A DNA stretch of 64,000 nucleotides from UBA1127 sp965116355 (GTDB lineage: Bacteria; Chloroflexota; Dehalococcoidia; Lucifugimonadales; UBA1127), in assembly GCA_965116355.1 (NCBI GenBank), contig OZ220679.1, forward strand, positions 2,294,001-2,358,000, read 5' to 3'. Shown here piece after piece: positions 16,896 through 24,462 of the stretch; positions within the stretch are counted from its first letter, which is position 1, and every line of letters begins with the position of its first letter. Below the pieces are notes generated by a model, which worked only from the letters and a program-made list of their open reading frames with translations, was not told the origin of the DNA and made no database searches. The translations under genes were made by a program, and so were the position numbers.

Positions 16896-18164
16896 ATGCT
16901 GACCGCAGAGGAGAACGAGCGGTTTACCCAGGTGGGACCCGGCACCCCGATGGGCAAGCTCATGCGGTGGTACTGGCACCCCATCGCGACGGCGTCACAG
17001 CTCGACGAGAACCCGGTGCGGGCGGTGCGGCTGCTGGGGGAGAACCTGGTGCTCTTCCGCGACCGGTCAGGCAGGATGGGGCTGGTCGAGGGCCGGTGTG
17101 CGCATCGTCGCGTCGAGCTTCGCTTCGGGATCCCGGAGCCGGAGGGGCTGCGGTGCGCGTACCATGGGTGGCTGTACAGCCCGGAGGGGCAGTGCCTGCA
17201 GATGCCGGACGAGCCGGCCGACAGCACGTACCCCAGCCGGGTGAGGCTGCAAGCGTACTCGGTGCGGGAGCTGGCCGGAGTCGTGTTCGCGTACCTTGGC
17301 CCGGAGCCGGCGCCGCTGCTGCCGAACTGGGACCTCTTCGTCATGGAGAACGTTGCGCGGGACGTGGGGTTCCAGGTGCTCAACTGCAACTGGCTGCAGG
17401 TGCAGGAGAACGACATGGACCCGGCGCACCTTGAGTGGCTGCACGGGTATTTTGCGAACTACGCGCTGGAGCGCATCGGGCGGCCTGACCTGCAGCGGCC
17501 GCAGCGCGGCGGCGGGAGCGGCCCTCGGACGCCCGTCGGCGAGCGGCGGGACTGGGCGGTGTACGACCAGGGCATCATGAACTACGCCAAGACCTCCAAC
17601 GGCCTCCGAGAGGTGCGGCCCTCCATCTTCCCGAACGTCAACAGCTTCACCACGGACTTCATGTACCGGGTGCCGATGGACGACACGCACACGCTGCACG
17701 TCTTCTTCACCTCCTACACGCAGGACCCGGACGAGCCGCCGCAGGAGAGCGTGCCGTACTACATCGTGCCGCCGTCGGTGGACGCGCACGGCGACCCTAT
17801 CTGGGACGAGCTGGACAACAACGGCGGGCAGGACGCGATGGCGTGGCTTGCGCAGGGGCCCATCGTCGACAGGACGAAGGAGCGGCTGGGCGAGTCGGAC
17901 CGGGGCGTGCTGATGTACCGGGAACTGCTGCGGCAGCAGCTTCGCATCGTCGAGGACGGCGGGGAGCCGATGAACGTGGTGCGCGACCCTGCGAAGAACA
18001 TGTGCATCGCGGTGCCCCCACGGGACGGCTCGCCGCTGGTGTGGGACGGCCCGAGCGAGCACCTGATGAACCGGGTGACGGGGCCGTACAAGCACTCGCC
18101 GGTGGTGCGGGAGATGGTGAAGAAGCACCGCGGCGAGGACGCGCTGGAGGGGCCGGTCCACTAG
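16896..18164 (+). CDS. Rieske non-heme iron oxygenase, alpha subunit
   Basis: A 422-residue oxygenase. The N-terminal Rieske domain binds a [2Fe-2S] cluster through Cys68-x-His70 (CAHRR) and Cys87-x2-His90 (CAYHGW). The C-terminal catalytic domain has NDMDPAHLEWLHGYF, which supplies the histidines for mononuclear iron and the bridging aspartate. The layout resembles phthalate 4,5-dioxygenase-type and related demethylase/hydroxylase enzymes. Such enzymes need a reductase, and none is adjacent; the siderophore-interacting flavoprotein at 22.1 kb is not an obvious partner. The substrate cannot be told. The ribosome binding site is GGAGG at 16886-16890. Confidence 0.88.
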   Translation: MLTAEENERFTQVGPGTPMGKLMRWYWHPIATASQLDENPVRAVRLLGENLVLFRDRSGRMGLVEGRCAHRRVELRFGIPEPEGLRCAYHGWLYSPEGQCLQMPDEPADSTYPSRVRLQAYSVRELAGVVFAYLGPEPAPLLPNWDLFVMENVARDVGFQVLNCNWLQVQENDMDPAHLEWLHGYFANYALERIGRPDLQRPQRGGGSGPRTPVGERRDWAVYDQGIMNYAKTSNGLREVRPSIFPNVNSFTTDFMYRVPMDDTHTLHVFFTSYTQDPDEPPQESVPYYIVPPSVDAHGDPIWDELDNNGGQDAMAWLAQGPIVDRTKERLGESDRGVLMYRELLRQQLRIVEDGGEPMNVVRDPAKNMCIAVPPRDGSPLVWDGPSEHLMNRVTGPYKHSPVVREMVKKHRGEDALEGPVH

Positions 18165-18495
18165 GGAGCGCCGCTGCATAGCCCAGCAGCCCTCAAAGCC
18201 AACTGTGGTCTGGCACCTTCGACTGGATTGAGAAGGACGAGGGTCTCCTCTGGAGGGAACGTTCCCTTTCCTTCCGGCAATTGGTTGTGACAACACTTTC
18301 CTCCATTATTAGTACGCACTACCTCTCGTGAGCTTCACTGCCGAGCCGAAATGCCGGTAGCCTTCGACACCCTACTTAGATTTGGGAATTGCTTTGAACC
18401 CAGCCACACTGCCAACGCCGGCTGGAACCTGCTTCTGTCGGATTGCTCCCTAGAACACGCGGGGCACCCCATCTCCAGAGTTTGAAGAAATAGTG
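18165..18495. other. Spacer upstream of the heme operon
   Basis: No gene recognised. The stretch is AT-richer than the flanking genes, especially after 18290, in keeping with a promoter region leading to the box pair at 18496. Confidence 0.4.
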
Positions 18496-18523
18496 TTGAC
18501 AAAGTAAATACTATGTCTATACT
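18496..18523 (+). promoter_or_regulatory. Sigma70-type promoter of the heme operon
   Basis: A consensus -35 TTGACA (18496-18501) and a -10 TATACT (18518-18523) are separated by 16 bases, in an AT-rich context about 105 bases before the first gene of the heme operon. This is the best box pair I see in the window. Confidence 0.7.
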
Positions 18524-18539
18524 AATTTCTGAACATAGT
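18510..18539. promoter_or_regulatory. Operator-like dyad around the -10 box
   Basis: ACTATGT (18510-18516) and ACATAGT (18533-18539) form a perfect 7-bp inverted repeat with a 16-base centre that contains the -10 box. Binding here would block RNA polymerase, so an iron- or heme-responsive repressor site is a reasonable guess. It does not look like a standard Fur box. Confidence 0.5.
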
Positions 18540-18629
18540 CTGCTATCAATCCAATGCTGTGTGGAACCCACGGCCCATGCTTTCAGGGTTCGCCACAAGC
18601 GCGCATGGGATTGGAAATCTGGAGGCGAA

Positions 18630-19808
18630 ATGGCGATTCGAGCATTTTCCAGTCGATGGTTGAGCGTCGTTGCCGCGGCGACGATTCTCGGTCTCCTGGC
18701 GGCCTGTAGCGGCGGCGAGGGCGATGACCGGCAAACCGCGGGGGCAGGGTCGCAGCGCGTGGCGTCTGTACCGGTTGTCGTGCCAACGGCGGTCACTACG
18801 AGCAGCGCAACAGTCGCTGCGATACTACCCACACCGGCGCCGACCGTTGCTTCAGCCCCTGCCCCCACGCCGGCACCCACCACGCCGCCGGACCCGGTGA
18901 CGGTCGTCGAGCCGGCGCCGACCGCGACGGGCGAAGTGGAAGAGCCCGCACCACCTGTTCTTCCTGCGACGATTGTGGATGTTCAGGGCAACGTGGTTGT
19001 TGTCGAGGACGTCAGCAGGATAGTGGTGCTGAACGGGGACTTTACCGAGGTGGTCTTCGCGCTCGGCCTCGGCGAACACGTCGTTGCGGTCGACAGCAGC
19101 GCAACCTATCCGGATGAAGTCCAGGAACTTCCGCAGATTGGCTACCAGCGGTCGCTGAGCGCCGAGGGCATCCTCTCAATGAATCCCACCCTTGTGATCG
19201 GAAACCTCAATGCGGGCCCACCGGAAGTGCTCGAGCAGGTCCGTTCGACGGGGGTCCCGGTAGTCATTCTGGACAACGTTTCCACCATTGACGGGGCCGC
19301 GCAGAAGATCCGCAATATCTCGGTTGCACTCGGCGTTCCTGACCGCGGCGAAGAGCTGGCGACAGACCTGGAGACGCAGATAGAGGAAGTGCGGGCGCTG
19401 GTAGCTCACGTGGAGGAGAAGCCAACAGCCGTGTTCCTCTACATGCGGGGGCTGGACTCGCTGTTCCTCATCGGCAGGGACCATCTCAGCCACGAGCTCT
19501 TCGAGGCGACCGGTGCCATCAGCGGCGGCGCGGCGGCAGGCGTGATGCGGCCCTTTGTGCCGTTGACGGCGGAGGCCCTCGCCGCGGCGAACCCTGATTG
19601 CATCGTTGTCCTGACAGCCGGGCTGATGTCCGTGGGCGGCCGCGACGGACTTCTCACGATCCCGGGCGTGGCGCAGACCAAGGCCGCGCAGGAGGGCTGC
19701 ATCGTCGACTTCGACGACCAGTACTTCGGCGGCGGCGGCCCGCGCATGGGGCAAGTCCTGATGGACCTGCTGCGCGTATTCCACCCTGACCTGGCGCCTG
19801 CCCAATGA
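18630..19808 (+). CDS. hmuT: Heme ABC transporter, substrate-binding lipoprotein (HmuT-like)
   Basis: A 392-residue protein from ATG 18630 with GGAGG just upstream. It has a lipoprotein signal (helix ending LLAACSGG), a long Pro/Thr/Ala-rich linker, then a class III periplasmic-binding-protein fold: VVEDVSRIVVLNGDFTEVVFALG, LPQIGYQRSLSAEGILSMNPTLVIG and the C-terminal lobe. These are features of HmuT/BhuT/ChuT heme binders within the TroA/FecB superfamily; a siderophore- or cobalamin-binding role is less likely given the downstream monooxygenase. It overlaps the permease gene by four bases (ATGA), so the two are translationally coupled. Confidence 0.85.
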   Translation: MAIRAFSSRWLSVVAAATILGLLAACSGGEGDDRQTAGAGSQRVASVPVVVPTAVTTSSATVAAILPTPAPTVASAPAPTPAPTTPPDPVTVVEPAPTATGEVEEPAPPVLPATIVDVQGNVVVVEDVSRIVVLNGDFTEVVFALGLGEHVVAVDSSATYPDEVQELPQIGYQRSLSAEGILSMNPTLVIGNLNAGPPEVLEQVRSTGVPVVILDNVSTIDGAAQKIRNISVALGVPDRGEELATDLETQIEEVRALVAHVEEKPTAVFLYMRGLDSLFLIGRDHLSHELFEATGAISGGAAAGVMRPFVPLTAEALAAANPDCIVVLTAGLMSVGGRDGLLTIPGVAQTKAAQEGCIVDFDDQYFGGGGPRMGQVLMDLLRVFHPDLAPAQ

Positions 19809-20911
19809 TCAGCTTGAACGCCGCCAGAAGGCGCGTGCCCCCATGGCCGCTGGGCCGAACGAAAACCCAGCGGCAGGAGGGGTCGCGGGTGACGGCTCCC
19901 GCATTGTTGGGATCGATTCTCGTGCTGCTGGTCGTGGCCCTGTTCATGAACACGGGCATGGGCGCGGTCGAGATCAAACCGCTGCAGACCGTCGCCATCC
20001 TTCTGAGCCACGCCGGCATCGAGACGGGCATCGCCGTCGAGCAGCGCATGGACTCGGTGCTGTGGAACATCCGGCTGCCGCGAATCGTGCTGGCCCTGCT
20101 CGTCGGCGGAGGGCTTGGAGTTGCCGGCGCAGCACTGCAGGGGGTCTTTCGCAACCCGCTGGCAGAACCGAGCGTCATAGGTGTGTCCAGCGGCGCGGCG
20201 GTGGGCGCGGTGAGCGCCATCGTGCTTGGGTTCTTCATTCCGGGAACGACGGGCATTGTTGTGGCGGCGTTCCTTGGCGGCTTGGCGGCCACGGCGCTTG
20301 TCTACTCGGTGGCGAGGAGCTTTGGCCGAACAGAGGTTGTGGTGCTGGTGCTGGCGGGCATCGCTGTCAACGCCACGGCCGGCGCATTCACTGGACTGCT
20401 CACCTCCATCGCCGACGATGACCAACTACGCAGCATCACCTTCTGGATCCTTGGCTCCGTGGGCGGGGCCACGTGGCCCGTCGTCTGGTCCGTGCTCCCG
20501 TTTTTCGTCGTCGGCATGGTGGCGCTGCCCTTCTGGGCCCGAGCGCTCAACCTCCTGACGCTGGGCGACCTTCAGGCAGGACACCTGGGCATCTCGACCG
20601 AACGAGTCCGTGTTGCTGTCATCGTGTTCAGCGCGCTTATAACGGGCGCCGCAGTGGCTGTGGCGGGCGTTATCGGCTTCGTGGGTCTGGTTGTCCCACA
20701 CATCATCCGCCTCACCGTCGGGCCCGACCACCGATTCCTGCTGCCGTGCAGCATCCTCGGCGGAGCGATGCTGCTGCTGTTCGCCGACCTCATCGCGAGG
20801 ACGGCGGCGGCGCCGGCGGAAGCGCCACTCGGCGTCGTCACGGCGCTGCTGGGCGGACCGTTCTTCCTGTGGCTCGTCCACCGCACCCGAAAGAGCTGGG
20901 GAGGCATTTGA
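19805..20911 (+). CDS. hmuU: Heme ABC transporter permease (HmuU-like)
   Basis: A 368-residue FecCD-type permease with about ten hydrophobic segments. Family motifs include RLPRIVLALLVGGGLGVAGAALQGVFRNPLAEPSVIG-type sequence near residues 95-130 and GFVGLVVPHIIRLTVGPDHR near 295-315, which forms the coupling region for the ATPase. It has an N-terminal cytoplasmic extension of about 35 residues. It starts within the stop codon of hmuT, and its own TGA overlaps the ATG of hmuV (TGATG), a tightly coupled operon. Confidence 0.9.
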   Translation: MISLNAARRRVPPWPLGRTKTQRQEGSRVTAPALLGSILVLLVVALFMNTGMGAVEIKPLQTVAILLSHAGIETGIAVEQRMDSVLWNIRLPRIVLALLVGGGLGVAGAALQGVFRNPLAEPSVIGVSSGAAVGAVSAIVLGFFIPGTTGIVVAAFLGGLAATALVYSVARSFGRTEVVVLVLAGIAVNATAGAFTGLLTSIADDDQLRSITFWILGSVGGATWPVVWSVLPFFVVGMVALPFWARALNLLTLGDLQAGHLGISTERVRVAVIVFSALITGAAVAVAGVIGFVGLVVPHIIRLTVGPDHRFLLPCSILGGAMLLLFADLIARTAAAPAEAPLGVVTALLGGPFFLWLVHRTRKSWGGI

Positions 20912-21753
20912 TGACGACGCTGGTTCAAGTTCGCGACCTGGGCTACAGGGCAGGCGCCCGCGCCCTTGTCGACGGGGTCGACCTGGACATCCGGGCCGGC
21001 GAGGTCCTGGGGATTGTCGGACCAAACGGCGCGGGCAAGTCCACGTTGTGCGGGTTGCTGGCGGGGGACCTGCACCCGGACTCAGGCGAAGTCTCGCTGT
21101 GCGGGCGTCCGGTGCAGTTCACCGATGTTGGAGCGCTGGCGCGGCTGCGTTCCGTGCTGCCTCAGCACACCGCCTTGGGTTTCCCCTTCACTGCCCGAGA
21201 GGTGGCGCTGATGGGGAGGCACCCGTATGTGCGCCGCTGGCGGTCGCCGTCGGCGTGCGACTATGCTATAGCCGAAGACTCCCTGATGCGCGTGAAGACG
21301 CTGCACCTATCAGAGCGCCTGTACCCGACCCTTTCGGGTGGAGAGCAGCGCCGGGTGTCGCTGGCGCGGGTGCTGGCACAGAACACGCCGGTGGTGTTGC
21401 TGGACGAGCCGACGGCCGCACTCGACCTCGGTCACCAGGAACTCGTGATGGGCATCTGCCGTCGACTGGCGGCGGAGGGGAAGGCAGTGGTCGCCATCCT
21501 CCACGACCTGAACCTCGCCGGAGCGTACGCGGACAGGGTTGCGGTCATGTCCAAGGGGCGCGTAGTTGGACTGGGGAGGACTCGCGACATCCTCTGCGCG
21601 GGGCTGCTCTCGCAGGTGTTCGACCACAGCGTCATGGTTATGCCGCATCCCCAGAGCGGCAGTCCGGTGGTCCTGCCTGCATCAAACGGTCAGGGAGAAG
21701 GTGAAGGGCGGTGGAGGCCCTTCGCCGCATGGGAAGCAATCGGAAAGGGATAG
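20911..21753 (+). CDS. hmuV: Heme ABC transporter ATPase (HmuV-like)
   Basis: A 280-residue ABC ATPase. Walker A is GPNGAGKST, the Q-loop lies near LPQHTALGFPFTAREVALMGRHPY (a pattern typical of HmuV-type heme ATPases), the signature is LSGGEQRRVSLARVLAQ, Walker B is VVLLDEPTAALD and the switch histidine is in AILHDLNLA. It powers import by the HmuTU complex. It overlaps the permease stop by one base and is followed ten bases later by a monooxygenase gene with its own strong ribosome binding site. Confidence 0.92.
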   Translation: MTTLVQVRDLGYRAGARALVDGVDLDIRAGEVLGIVGPNGAGKSTLCGLLAGDLHPDSGEVSLCGRPVQFTDVGALARLRSVLPQHTALGFPFTAREVALMGRHPYVRRWRSPSACDYAIAEDSLMRVKTLHLSERLYPTLSGGEQRRVSLARVLAQNTPVVLLDEPTAALDLGHQELVMGICRRLAAEGKAVVAILHDLNLAGAYADRVAVMSKGRVVGLGRTRDILCAGLLSQVFDHSVMVMPHPQSGSPVVLPASNGQGEGEGRWRPFAAWEAIGKG

Positions 21754-21763
21754 GAGGAAGAGA

Positions 21764-22093
21764 ATGAGTGTCGTCAAGATCAACGCCATCACGCCGGCCG
21801 AAGGCGCAGGAGCAGAGCTGGAGGCGCGGTTCGGCAACCGAGTACGGGAAGTGGAGCAGATGGAGGGGTTTGAGGGATTCCAACTGCTGCGTCCCGTGTC
21901 GGGGGAGACCCGGTACTACGTGTACACCCGCTGGCGCTCGGAGGAGGACTTCCTGCGGTGGGTGAACAGCGACGAGTTCAAGCGAGGCCACGCCAGGACC
22001 GACGGCGAGGTCCCCGTCGCCACCCATGCCACGCTTCTGTCGTTTGAAGTTGTGGAGTGGCCGCAGCCGGTGGCAATCCCGGACGGCTCGTAG
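21764..22093 (+). CDS. Antibiotic-biosynthesis-type monooxygenase, probable heme-degrading enzyme
   Basis: A 109-residue single ABM domain: VVKINAITPAEGAGAELEARF, then VEQMEGFEGFQLLRPVSG, YYVYTRWRSEEDFLRWVNS and HARTDG. The size and the strand-helix-helix-strand order match IsdG/HmoA/MhuD-like dimeric heme oxygenases, which open the porphyrin ring and release iron. Its place directly after heme-import genes supports that role; the catalytic Asn/Trp/His triad is not fully assignable by eye (W at RWRSEEDF is kept). The ribosome binding site is GGAGGAAGAG. Confidence 0.8.
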   Translation: MSVVKINAITPAEGAGAELEARFGNRVREVEQMEGFEGFQLLRPVSGETRYYVYTRWRSEEDFLRWVNSDEFKRGHARTDGEVPVATHATLLSFEVVEWPQPVAIPDGS

Positions 22094-22135
22094 CCGGGGC
22101 TCGCCGAAACAATCGAAACTGAGAGGAGACACGAC

Positions 22136-22969
22136 TTGACCACACCTACACCACAGAACACCGGAGCGCCGCAGCGTCGGAGGCGGCCGCCGCCTCGCGT
22201 TGTCGAGGTGCGGCGGGTTGAGCGCATTACGCCGCGGATGGTGCGGATCACGCTGGGCGGGGAGCAGATGCAGGGCTTCGAGTCCAAGGGCCCCGCAGAG
22301 CACGTCCGCATCTACCTGCCCGACGCCTCGTCTGGAGAGCTGCCCATGCCCGTGGAGGGGCCGGAGGGCATGAACTTCCCGGAGGACAGGCCCCGGCCGA
22401 TGAGCCGGGCGTACACGCCCCGCCACTGGGACGCAGAGTCGGGGGAGCTGGTCGTCGACATTGCGCTGCACGAGCACGGGCCGGGGGCCGCGTGGGCGGC
22501 GGAAGTCAAGGCCGGCGACACGGCGGTCATCGGCGGGATGGCAGGGGGCACGTACTTTCCCGAAGACGCGGCCGAGTGGTATGTCATCGGCGGGGACGAG
22601 GCCGCGTTGCCGGCGATCGGCACGCTGCTGGAGGCGATGCCGTCGAGCATGCGGGCCATCGTCTACGCGGAGGTGCACGACGCGGAGGAAGAGCAAGAAC
22701 TCACGTCGGCGGCGGAGTTCGAGGTGACGTGGCTGCACCGCCAGGGCGGCTCGACGCCGGGGCGGCTGCTGGCGGACGCGATCAAGTCAGTGGAGCTGCC
22801 CGCCGGCGACGGTCGCGTGTGGGTGAGCTGCGAGGCCGACGTCATGCGGGAGATCAGGCGGCACTTCCTCGAGGAGCGCGGCGTCGACCGCTCGATGCTG
22901 CGGACGCAAGGGTACTGGAAGCAGGGCGATGCCAACCACCCGGACCACGATATGGGGGACGACGTTTAA
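22136..22969 (+). CDS. Siderophore-interacting protein (NAD(P)H-dependent ferric reductase)
   Basis: A 277-residue protein from a TTG start with GAGAGGAG upstream. The N-terminal FAD-binding beta-barrel has RITPRMVRITLGGEQMQGF and the FAD motif RPMSRAYTPRHWD (R-x-Y-T-x-R). The C-terminal NAD(P)H lobe has WYVIGGDEAALPAIGTLLE and the terminal WVSCEADVMREIR, then YWKQGDANHPDHD, all typical of the ViuB/SIP family that reduces ferric iron. As the last gene of the heme operon it may supply electrons to the monooxygenase or reduce freed iron. Confidence 0.9.
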   Translation: MTTPTPQNTGAPQRRRRPPPRVVEVRRVERITPRMVRITLGGEQMQGFESKGPAEHVRIYLPDASSGELPMPVEGPEGMNFPEDRPRPMSRAYTPRHWDAESGELVVDIALHEHGPGAAWAAEVKAGDTAVIGGMAGGTYFPEDAAEWYVIGGDEAALPAIGTLLEAMPSSMRAIVYAEVHDAEEEQELTSAAEFEVTWLHRQGGSTPGRLLADAIKSVELPAGDGRVWVSCEADVMREIRRHFLEERGVDRSMLRTQGYWKQGDANHPDHDMGDDV

Positions 22970-23197
22970 TCCCTTCCCGGCTTGCGCCCGCGCCCTTCGA
23001 CAGGCTCCTTCGAGAGCCTCAGGACGGGGTCAGGGCGAGCGGGGTCTGGGTACCGGCTTTCGCTGGTAAGACGGAGTGCGGTACAGGCAGGCACTTCGAC
23101 GGGCTCAGGGAAAGCGAGAAGCCACGCTGCCGCGCCACTGGATTCCCGCTTTCGCGGGAATGACGGTAGCGGGGAGGGCGAGCGGGTGTGCGGCTTT
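22970..23197. repeat. Cluster of dispersed short repeats
   Basis: This spacer between convergent genes holds several elements: TTCGACAGGCTC-type sequence with an internal partial duplication (about 22996-23040), a TACCGGCTTTCGCTGGTA hairpin (about 23050-23067), a TTCGACGGGCTCAGG copy (23096-23110) and a strong hairpin ATTCCCGC-TTTC-GCGGGAAT followed by GACGG (23142-23166). The same families recur in other spacers. Confidence 0.65.
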
Positions 23198-23620
23198 CTA
23201 GCCCGCGCTGGGGTCCACGGGGAGGCCGGAGCCGGTTGCGACTTCCCACTGGAAGCCGTCGGGGTCCGCGAAGTAGCCCGAGTAGCCGCCCCAGAACGTC
23301 TCTTCGGCGGGCTTGATAATGCGGGCCCCGGCCGCCTCGGCCTCGGCGAGCACGGCGTTCACTTCATCGCGCGAGGCGACGTTGTGCGCCATTGTGAAGA
23401 AATGTTGTCCTGACCCGACATCACCGGCCCGGTCCGCGGCGGCGTCTTCGGCCAATGCGTCTCTCGGAAACAGGGCGAGCATCACGTTGTTGAGCAAGAA
23501 GAACGTGATTGACGCGCTTCCCGCCTCGTGCACGGGCAGACCCATGCCGTCGCGATAGAACCTGGTCGAGCGCTCCAGGTCCGTGACTCCAAGGGTGACG
23601 ATGCTCAGCCGCGCTTCCAT
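23198..23620 (-). CDS. VOC superfamily protein (glyoxalase/dioxygenase-like)
   Basis: A 140-residue protein with the paired beta-alpha-beta-beta-beta modules of the vicinal oxygen chelate fold: LSIVTLGVTDLERSTRFYRDGMGLPV at the N-terminus and HNVASRDEVNAVLAEAEAAGARI, then YSGYFADPDGFQWEVA at the C-terminus, with the terminal Glu as a usual metal ligand. Most members bind a divalent metal and act as lyases, dioxygenases or resistance proteins; the substrate is unknown. GGGAGG lies before the ATG. Confidence 0.85.
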   Translation of the reverse strand: MEARLSIVTLGVTDLERSTRFYRDGMGLPVHEAGSASITFFLLNNVMLALFPRDALAEDAAADRAGDVGSGQHFFTMAHNVASRDEVNAVLAEAEAAGARIIKPAEETFWGGYSGYFADPDGFQWEVATGSGLPVDPSAG

Positions 23621-23729
23621 TCAATACCCTCCCAGTGGTGTTCCGGCAATATAGCACAAGTGTTTCAAACATGACAATGGGTGGCGAGAGGAAGTGATTC
23701 GAGCCGGTGAAGTGCTGTAGGATTGCTCC

Positions 23730-24293
23730 ATGACGAGCTGGAACGAGCGATTCCGGGACAAGACACGGGACACGCTGGAGGAGGCGCTGGCGTTGCTCGG
23801 TGTCCCGGCGGAGATGGCGGAGCGCGGGCGGCCAGAGGAGGCGATCGGCAAGCGAATGTTCACCCGGTCGCTGGGGGTCGTCGACATCTCGGCGGGGCCG
23901 ATCACGTGGGTGAACGTCATCAAGCAGGACGGCAGCGACAGGAGCCCTCCGCAATGGTGGTTCATCTTCGGCGTGCCGGACGGGCGGAAGATGCCGAAAG
24001 AGGGGGCCATCAAGCTGACGACGCTGCGGAAGAAGTCTTTTCCGATATTCGGCGAGGTGCTGGACGTCTCGTGGCGCGGGAAGGACATGGGCAGCGGACT
24101 TATCGGCATCCTCTCCGAGGACGCCACCATCGACGAGATGATCAAGCGGGTGAAGGACATGACCGTCCAGAACCGGACCGAGGGCTTTCAGGGCTGGACG
24201 CTGCAGACGGGAAAGAACTTCGAGCTGTCCCAACAAGACTGGGAGGCGCTGCAGACGATAGCGCTCTACCTGACGATGACGCCGGTCGGGTGA
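23730..24293 (+). CDS. Hypothetical protein
   Basis: A 187-residue soluble protein without a signal peptide. It begins with an amphipathic helix (WNERFRDKTRDTLEEALALLG), followed by mixed strand and helix segments such as RSLGVVDISAGPITWVNVI, WWFIFGVPDGRK and GEVLDVSWRGKDMGSGLIG. Its codon use matches neighbouring genes. No motif tells its role, and I do not recognise the family. The ribosome binding site is weak. It stops 55 bases before the metE promoter. Confidence 0.65.
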   Translation: MTSWNERFRDKTRDTLEEALALLGVPAEMAERGRPEEAIGKRMFTRSLGVVDISAGPITWVNVIKQDGSDRSPPQWWFIFGVPDGRKMPKEGAIKLTTLRKKSFPIFGEVLDVSWRGKDMGSGLIGILSEDATIDEMIKRVKDMTVQNRTEGFQGWTLQTGKNFELSQQDWEALQTIALYLTMTPVG

Positions 24294-24348
24294 GATTGGG
24301 AGCGGTGTTTCGGCTCGACGGATTTCGTAAAATGAGACTGGAAAGGGG

Positions 24349-24375
24349 TTGACCAACAACGGCAATTGATATAAT
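24349..24375 (+). promoter_or_regulatory. Promoter of metE
   Basis: TTGACC (24349-24354) and a perfect TATAAT (24370-24375) with a short 15-base spacer, in an AT-rich stretch. A transcript starting near 24382 would carry a leader of about 80 bases before metE. Confidence 0.6.
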
Positions 24376-24395
24376 TTATATTTGCTTTAACCCCC

Positions 24396-24450
24396 TCAAG
24401 GGCTCTTGAAGACACGGGCCTCCTGCCGCGCGGCGAGGCCCTCTTTTTTT
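24396..24450 (+). terminator. Terminator-like attenuator in the metE leader
   Basis: Two hairpins lie in the metE leader. The first is TCAAG-GGCT-CTTGA (24396-24409). The second is GGGCCTC (24416-24422) pairing with GAGGCCC (24435-24441) around a GCC/GGC inner stem, followed by TCTTTTTTT (24442-24450), the form of an intrinsic terminator, ending only a dozen bases before the metE start. AGGGCTC in the first hairpin could pair with the second hairpin's right arm and act as an antiterminator. No known riboswitch class is recognised. Confidence 0.6.
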
Positions 24451-24462
24451 CAGGAGGACGAT

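Noticed and set aside
22970..23197. CRISPR array
   Set aside because: Repeats are of different families with no regular spacing or unique spacers, and no cas genes are present.
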